DNA of 64,000 bases from assembly GCA_965198755.1 (NCBI GenBank), contig OZ240673.1:3844001-3908000 (forward strand), written 5' to 3'. The stretch comes from BOG-908 sp963692875. GTDB lineage: Bacteria > Pseudomonadota > Alphaproteobacteria > Acetobacterales > Acetobacteraceae. Shown one piece after another: positions 60,736 to 64,000 of the stretch; position 1 is the stretch's first letter; every line of letters starts with the position of its first letter. Position numbers and translations under genes: made by a program. The notes beneath the pieces were generated by a model, which worked only from the letters and a program-made list of their open reading frames with translations, was not told where the DNA came from and did not search any database.

Positions 60736-61866
60736 ATGTCTATAGCATCTAGTCTGACTGACATTCCCCACCCTGGAGAGTTCCTTAAAGAGGAACTTGA
60801 CGCCCGTGGATGGTCGCAGCGAGACCTCTCCTACATACTCGGAATGCCTGAGCAGGCTGTTAACCTGATTGTGGCTGGAAAGCGCGGCATCAGCCCTGAG
60901 ATGGCGCGCGCGTTAGGTAAGGCTTTTGAGGTATCTGCCGATTACTTCGCCAATCTCCAAATGGCTTTCGAAATGTCTAGGGCGCGCGCTCCTGATCCTG
61001 GGATTGAGCGGAGAGCCGCATTGCAAAATGCTTATCCTGTTCGGGAGATGATAAAACGTGGTTGGTTAGCAGACACAGACATCGGTCTCTTAGAAGCTCA
61101 GATGATGAGATTCTTCTGTGCAAATGATCTTTCAAAAGTGGCTGAACTTGCTCACGCGGCTAAGAAGACCGACTATAGCGAGACTACGCCGTTTCAATTA
61201 GCTTGGCTTTTCCGCGTGCGCCAGATTGCTGCGGAGATTGTCACTCCCGCTTATTCGGAGAAAAAGCTCAGGAACCTCATAGCAGAAATGCCGCGATACA
61301 TGATTGATCCCGAGGAGGCGCGGCATGTTCCCAGAAGCTTGGCTGAATGCGGCGTGAAATTCTTGGTCGTAGAAACCTTGCCGAAAGCAAACATTGATGG
61401 TGTTTGTTTTTGGCTGGACAACTCGTCCCCTGTAGTTGGCATGACTCTCAGACAAGATCGTATTGACAACTTTTGGTTTGTGCTTCGCCATGAGCTTGAG
61501 CATGTTTTGCAAAAGGACGGTCGCGGAGAACTGAGCGTAGATAAGGTGGATGTCGATCTCGATGCTCCATCTAGCGCAATTATCTCCGTTGAAGAGCAGA
61601 GAGCGAATGCCGCAGCCGCGGACTTTTGTGTTCCAGGCTCTGAGCTTGATTCGTTCTATGCTCGAAAAGCGCCGTTCATTTCTGAACGTGACACGTTGGG
61701 ATTTGCCGGAAGGGTACAGCGACATCCTGGTATCGTCGTCGGACAAATACAACGACGGCTCGATAACTACGCCTGGCTCACAAGGCACAAAGTGAAAGTC
61801 CGGCAGTTTGTGATGCAAAACTGCACTGTAGATGGCTGGGGCGTTCCTGCGCCTGTATCGCTATAG
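60736..61866 (+). CDS. HigA-like antitoxin fused to ImmA/IrrE peptidase domain
   Basis: A 376-residue protein. Residues 1-95 are a HigA helix-turn-helix (PHPGEFLKEELDARGWSQRDL, GKRGISPEMARALGKAF). Residues about 240-300 carry the ImmA/IrrE zinc-peptidase motif HELEH (251-255) in VLRHELEHVLQ and the later EEQRANAAAADFCVPG. It probably represses the operon, neutralises HigB, and may be regulated by its own peptidase or be a protease regulator. Long antitoxins of this kind are three to four times the usual HigA length. Confidence 0.9.
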   Translation: MSIASSLTDIPHPGEFLKEELDARGWSQRDLSYILGMPEQAVNLIVAGKRGISPEMARALGKAFEVSADYFANLQMAFEMSRARAPDPGIERRAALQNAYPVREMIKRGWLADTDIGLLEAQMMRFFCANDLSKVAELAHAAKKTDYSETTPFQLAWLFRVRQIAAEIVTPAYSEKKLRNLIAEMPRYMIDPEEARHVPRSLAECGVKFLVVETLPKANIDGVCFWLDNSSPVVGMTLRQDRIDNFWFVLRHELEHVLQKDGRGELSVDKVDVDLDAPSSAIISVEEQRANAAAADFCVPGSELDSFYARKAPFISERDTLGFAGRVQRHPGIVVGQIQRRLDNYAWLTRHKVKVRQFVMQNCTVDGWGVPAPVSL

Positions 61867-61875
61867 GAGACGAAC

Positions 61876-62349
61876 TTGGCAACGTACAATGAACAGTTAC
61901 AACGTATTTGGCGCTCATACGGAGCCAAGCACGGCAGAGAGCCTTCTACGACGCGGGAAGCGGTAGCGTGGGGTGTAACCCAGGGCTTGATATCGGTCCC
62001 AGACTTTGACCCGCTAGGTAAGCTCGCTGAAGATATGTCGACCGCATTACGTGAAGAGTATGCGACTGATGAAAAAGGCCGTCGTTACAGGGTAAACCAT
62101 GCGGTTCGCATAACTAAAGGCGGCGTCCAGTATACTTTCTGGGCTGCAATGGGAGACGCCTCCAGAGATCACATGCAAAAGGCCTTTATTCAGCGCCGAG
62201 GGCAAATCGTTGGTGACTGCGTTCAGCTTGCGACTGACGTTGAAGCCTATAATGCGATGAATAATGACCAACCAGCGATACAAATGCTGCTCGACTTCCG
62301 AGACGACGTAGAAGAGCGGCGCCACTGGGATGGATCAAAAGCCGCTTAG
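61876..62349 (+). CDS. Third protein of the HigBA locus, unknown function
   Basis: A 157-residue protein from a TTG start (GGAG 8 bases upstream), 9 bases after the antitoxin stop. Sequence includes RITKGGVQYTFWAAMGDASR and GDCVQLATDVEAYNAMNND. No domain recognised. It shares the low GC and tight spacing of the two preceding genes, so it is part of the same acquired unit. Confidence 0.75.
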   Translation: MATYNEQLQRIWRSYGAKHGREPSTTREAVAWGVTQGLISVPDFDPLGKLAEDMSTALREEYATDEKGRRYRVNHAVRITKGGVQYTFWAAMGDASRDHMQKAFIQRRGQIVGDCVQLATDVEAYNAMNNDQPAIQMLLDFRDDVEERRHWDGSKAA

Positions 62350-62570
62350 CTTTTTTTCCACCGCGCCTCGGCTCCCGCTTGGGCGATCTCGGACCTTTGT
62401 TCCGGGGTTAAGGCCGCAGCCCTGGCTGGACCACCTTTTGACCCCGCATGTCGCCCTCGGTCAGATGACTTGCTTTCAACCCCGTCCGGCACGGCCCCGG
62501 TCGCTATGTCCACCATGAGCTTGCCAAGCTGGATCGGATCGCGGGGGCGGGGGGTGCGTTTAATTGCCAT
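62346..62570 (-). CDS. Small basic protein with KGG/histone-like repeats
   Basis: Seventy-four residues from ATG 62570: AIKRTPRPRDPIQLGKLMVD, then SKGGPARAAALTPEQRSEIA, a conserved family common on alphaproteobacterial plasmids and chromosomes, with no known function. Its ATG overlaps the stop of the next upstream gene. Overlaps the tail of the convergent 157-residue gene by 4 bases. Confidence 0.75.
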   Translation of the reverse strand: MAIKRTPRPRDPIQLGKLMVDIATGAVPDGVESKSSDRGRHAGSKGGPARAAALTPEQRSEIAQAGAEARWKKS

Positions 62571-62824
62571 CAAGTCATACCTTCGCGTTCGGCCGCCTTG
62601 AGGCGCCAATACTCGGCGGCTGCTTCACCCTTTGTCGGAAAGAGTCTAGCCTCCGGCATTGGTGCCCAACCAGTGTCTTTGGACCAGCCAACGACAAGCC
62701 AGCGCTTCAATCCATCCTCGTCAATCGTGTGGGTAAGGCCAGCTGCTTCCATGACTGACAGTATGCCATCGGCAGACTTAACGCCCAAGCGGAACCATCT
62801 AGGATTATATTCAGGCCATTTCAA
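62570..62824 (-). CDS. Small hypothetical protein
   Basis: Eighty-four residues: KWPEYNPRWFRLGVKSADGI and RWLVVGWSKDTGWAPMPEARLFPTK, then a helical tail EAAAEYWRLKAAEREGM. Not recognised. Coupled (ATGA) to the KGG-type gene. Confidence 0.6.
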   Translation of the reverse strand: MKWPEYNPRWFRLGVKSADGILSVMEAAGLTHTIDEDGLKRWLVVGWSKDTGWAPMPEARLFPTKGEAAAEYWRLKAAEREGMT

Positions 62825-62869
62825 ACTGACCCACTACCCAAGAACCGCGCGATCTGATCGACGCCGCCA

Positions 62870-64000
62870 TTAATGGGGGGTGACGGCTGTTTTCTGTGTG
62901 GCGAGCCATTGGTGGATGTGGCGTTCGAGCTCGTGGAGCGGGACGAGGCCTTCGTTGAGGACGGTAAGATTGAAGGCTTTTAGGTCGAAGGCGGAGCCGA
63001 GTTTCTGACGGGCCTCATCGCGAAGGGCGAAGATGGTGAGGCCGCCGGAGTCGTAGCTGGTGAGCTGGCCGGGCATGACGGCGATGCGGTCTACCTCGTC
63101 ATCGGCGGTTTTGGGGGTGTACTCGCCGGTGGTCATGAGGTAGTCCACTGCCTGCTGGCGAGACCAGTGCATGGCGTGGAGGCCGGGGTCGATGACCATG
63201 CCGTGGGCAGGCCAGATACGGCGCAGAATGGGGGTATAGGAATTTTGATAGATGCCGTTTTCCTCGCCCATGCGCTCGGCGTAGCGCGCCCAGCCTTCGG
63301 CGTAGGCGGCATTGCTGACCAGGCGAGCGAGGGGGTTGTCGGGCAGCAACTGGCGGGAGAGGGCGATCTGCAGGTGATGCCCGGGAATGGTTTCGTGGAC
63401 GACGACGATTTCGGCCTGAGCGCGGGTTTCGGTCTGCCAGGGGCTTAGCTGCATCGCGTAGGTGGATGGCTGAGCAAGGTCGGGGTTGTTGACGTAGTGG
63501 GAGGACATGCCGGCCAGCTCCTCGAAGGGGCGCTCGGGCTCGATGCGAACGGATTGCCGGGGGAGCTCGGGGATAAGTTTTTCGGCGGTGATGGCCTTGG
63601 TGCGGGAGAGCAGGGCTCGGGAGAACGCGAGGAGGTCGTCGGAGGAGTGGAAGCGGTTGTCGGGCGCGCTGTTGACGCGGGCGAGGATGGTGGGGATGTC
63701 GGTGGTGCCGAAGAGCTGCTTCCCAACGTGGCGGACATCGTCGGCGTAGGTGGCGACCGTGCGTTCGCCGAGCGCGTAGACCTCGGCGGGGGTGCGGTTG
63801 AGCGTGGTGTTCTGGCGGAGGAAGGCCTGGTAGCAGGCGGCACCGTCGGGGAGGTCGGAGATGGCAACGCCGGTGCGAGCCTTGGGAAGGTACTCGGTGG
63901 CGAGGTAGTCGCGGTAGTGCTTGAGAGCGGGATCGATCTGCTCAAGCACGAGCTTGCGGAAGGCCTGCTGAAAGGCGGAGTCGGGCGAGGAAGAGGCGGC
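62870..64000 (-). CDS. DUF885 family metallopeptidase-like protein, N-terminally cut by the window edge
   Basis: The frame is open to the right edge, and the visible part covers the C-terminal 377 residues. The zinc motif HETIPGHHLQ and the downstream EGWARYAERMG and GQLTSYDSGG segments define DUF885, a thermolysin-like metallopeptidase fold family. The start lies beyond 64000. Not obviously part of the mobile region, so it probably marks the return to chromosomal sequence. Confidence 0.9.
   Translation of the reverse strand, partial: AASSSPDSAFQQAFRKLVLEQIDPALKHYRDYLATEYLPKARTGVAISDLPDGAACYQAFLRQNTTLNRTPAEVYALGERTVATYADDVRHVGKQLFGTTDIPTILARVNSAPDNRFHSSDDLLAFSRALLSRTKAITAEKLIPELPRQSVRIEPERPFEELAGMSSHYVNNPDLAQPSTYAMQLSPWQTETRAQAEIVVVHETIPGHHLQIALSRQLLPDNPLARLVSNAAYAEGWARYAERMGEENGIYQNSYTPILRRIWPAHGMVIDPGLHAMHWSRQQAVDYLMTTGEYTPKTADDEVDRIAVMPGQLTSYDSGGLTIFALRDEARQKLGSAFDLKAFNLTVLNEGLVPLHELERHIHQWLATQKTAVTPH

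Overview
The window is a GC-rich (roughly 60-65 %) stretch of an alphaproteobacterial genome. Gene families, codon bias and the mix of catabolic and efflux genes suggest a sphingomonad-like or acetobacter-like soil or water bacterium, but no rRNA or tRNA gene is present to fix the taxon. It reads as an accessory island: short operons, regulators beside small catabolic cassettes, several insertion sequences and many broken gene remnants. Two blocks are visibly less GC-rich (51.8-52.7 kb and 60.4-62.3 kb) and look recently acquired.

Layout. 0-8 kb: a minus-strand operon of a membrane-tethered TerB_N/TerB_C protein, a DUF2791 (BrxD-like) P-loop ATPase and an Lhr-type helicase that runs off the left edge. 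Its 5' end abuts the C-terminal remnant of an ACR3 arsenite permease, and a secreted protein of unknown role follows. 8.5-15 kb: an XRE regulator, a four-PAS diguanylate cyclase, DUF4386 and DUF2975 membrane proteins and a paired XRE regulator. 15.8-22.3 kb: TetR-controlled tripartite RND efflux operon whose permease gene carries a one-base frameshift. 22.4-28.5 kb: cytochrome b561, a TetX-like flavin monooxygenase with an esterase, nitroreductase/DUF6640, a degenerate AraC gene, and IS5, DUF4386 and DUF2493 remnants. 28.5-31.7 kb: LysR regulator divergent from a DSD1-type PLP enzyme, RidA and a HAD hydrolase. 32-38.5 kb: NylB-like serine hydrolase, P450, AraC regulator, amidohydrolase and amidase, a probable amide-catabolic cassette. 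38.7-42.1 kb: ECF sigma operon and an HxlR/MDR reductase pair. 42.4-51.7 kb: a nine-gene catabolic operon divergent from a LacI regulator. 51.8-62.3 kb: YkgJ-like protein, two IS66 elements around an IS3 scrap, an AAA-ATPase stub, an IS1-like transposase and a HigB/HigA-peptidase toxin-antitoxin module. The right edge holds small chromosomal genes and a partial DUF885 protein.

Two parts deserve most attention. First, the 42.4-49.7 kb operon encodes a 2-hydroxyacid dehydrogenase fused to an APH-fold kinase, and translationally coupled to it an enolase homologue in which two catalytic-site residues are changed (QEF to QDF, SHRSGE to SARSGE). Together with a VOC dioxygenase, a FAH-family hydrolase, YciI, NIPSNAP and two NTF2-fold proteins, it looks like a reduce-phosphorylate-eliminate route for a 2-oxoacid other than hydroxypyruvate. 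Matching LacI-type operators lie upstream of both divergent units. Second, the TerB operon at the left edge joins a periplasmic sensor-like domain through one membrane span to the TerB domains and two nucleic-acid-type ATPases, a plausible envelope-sensing stress or defence device.
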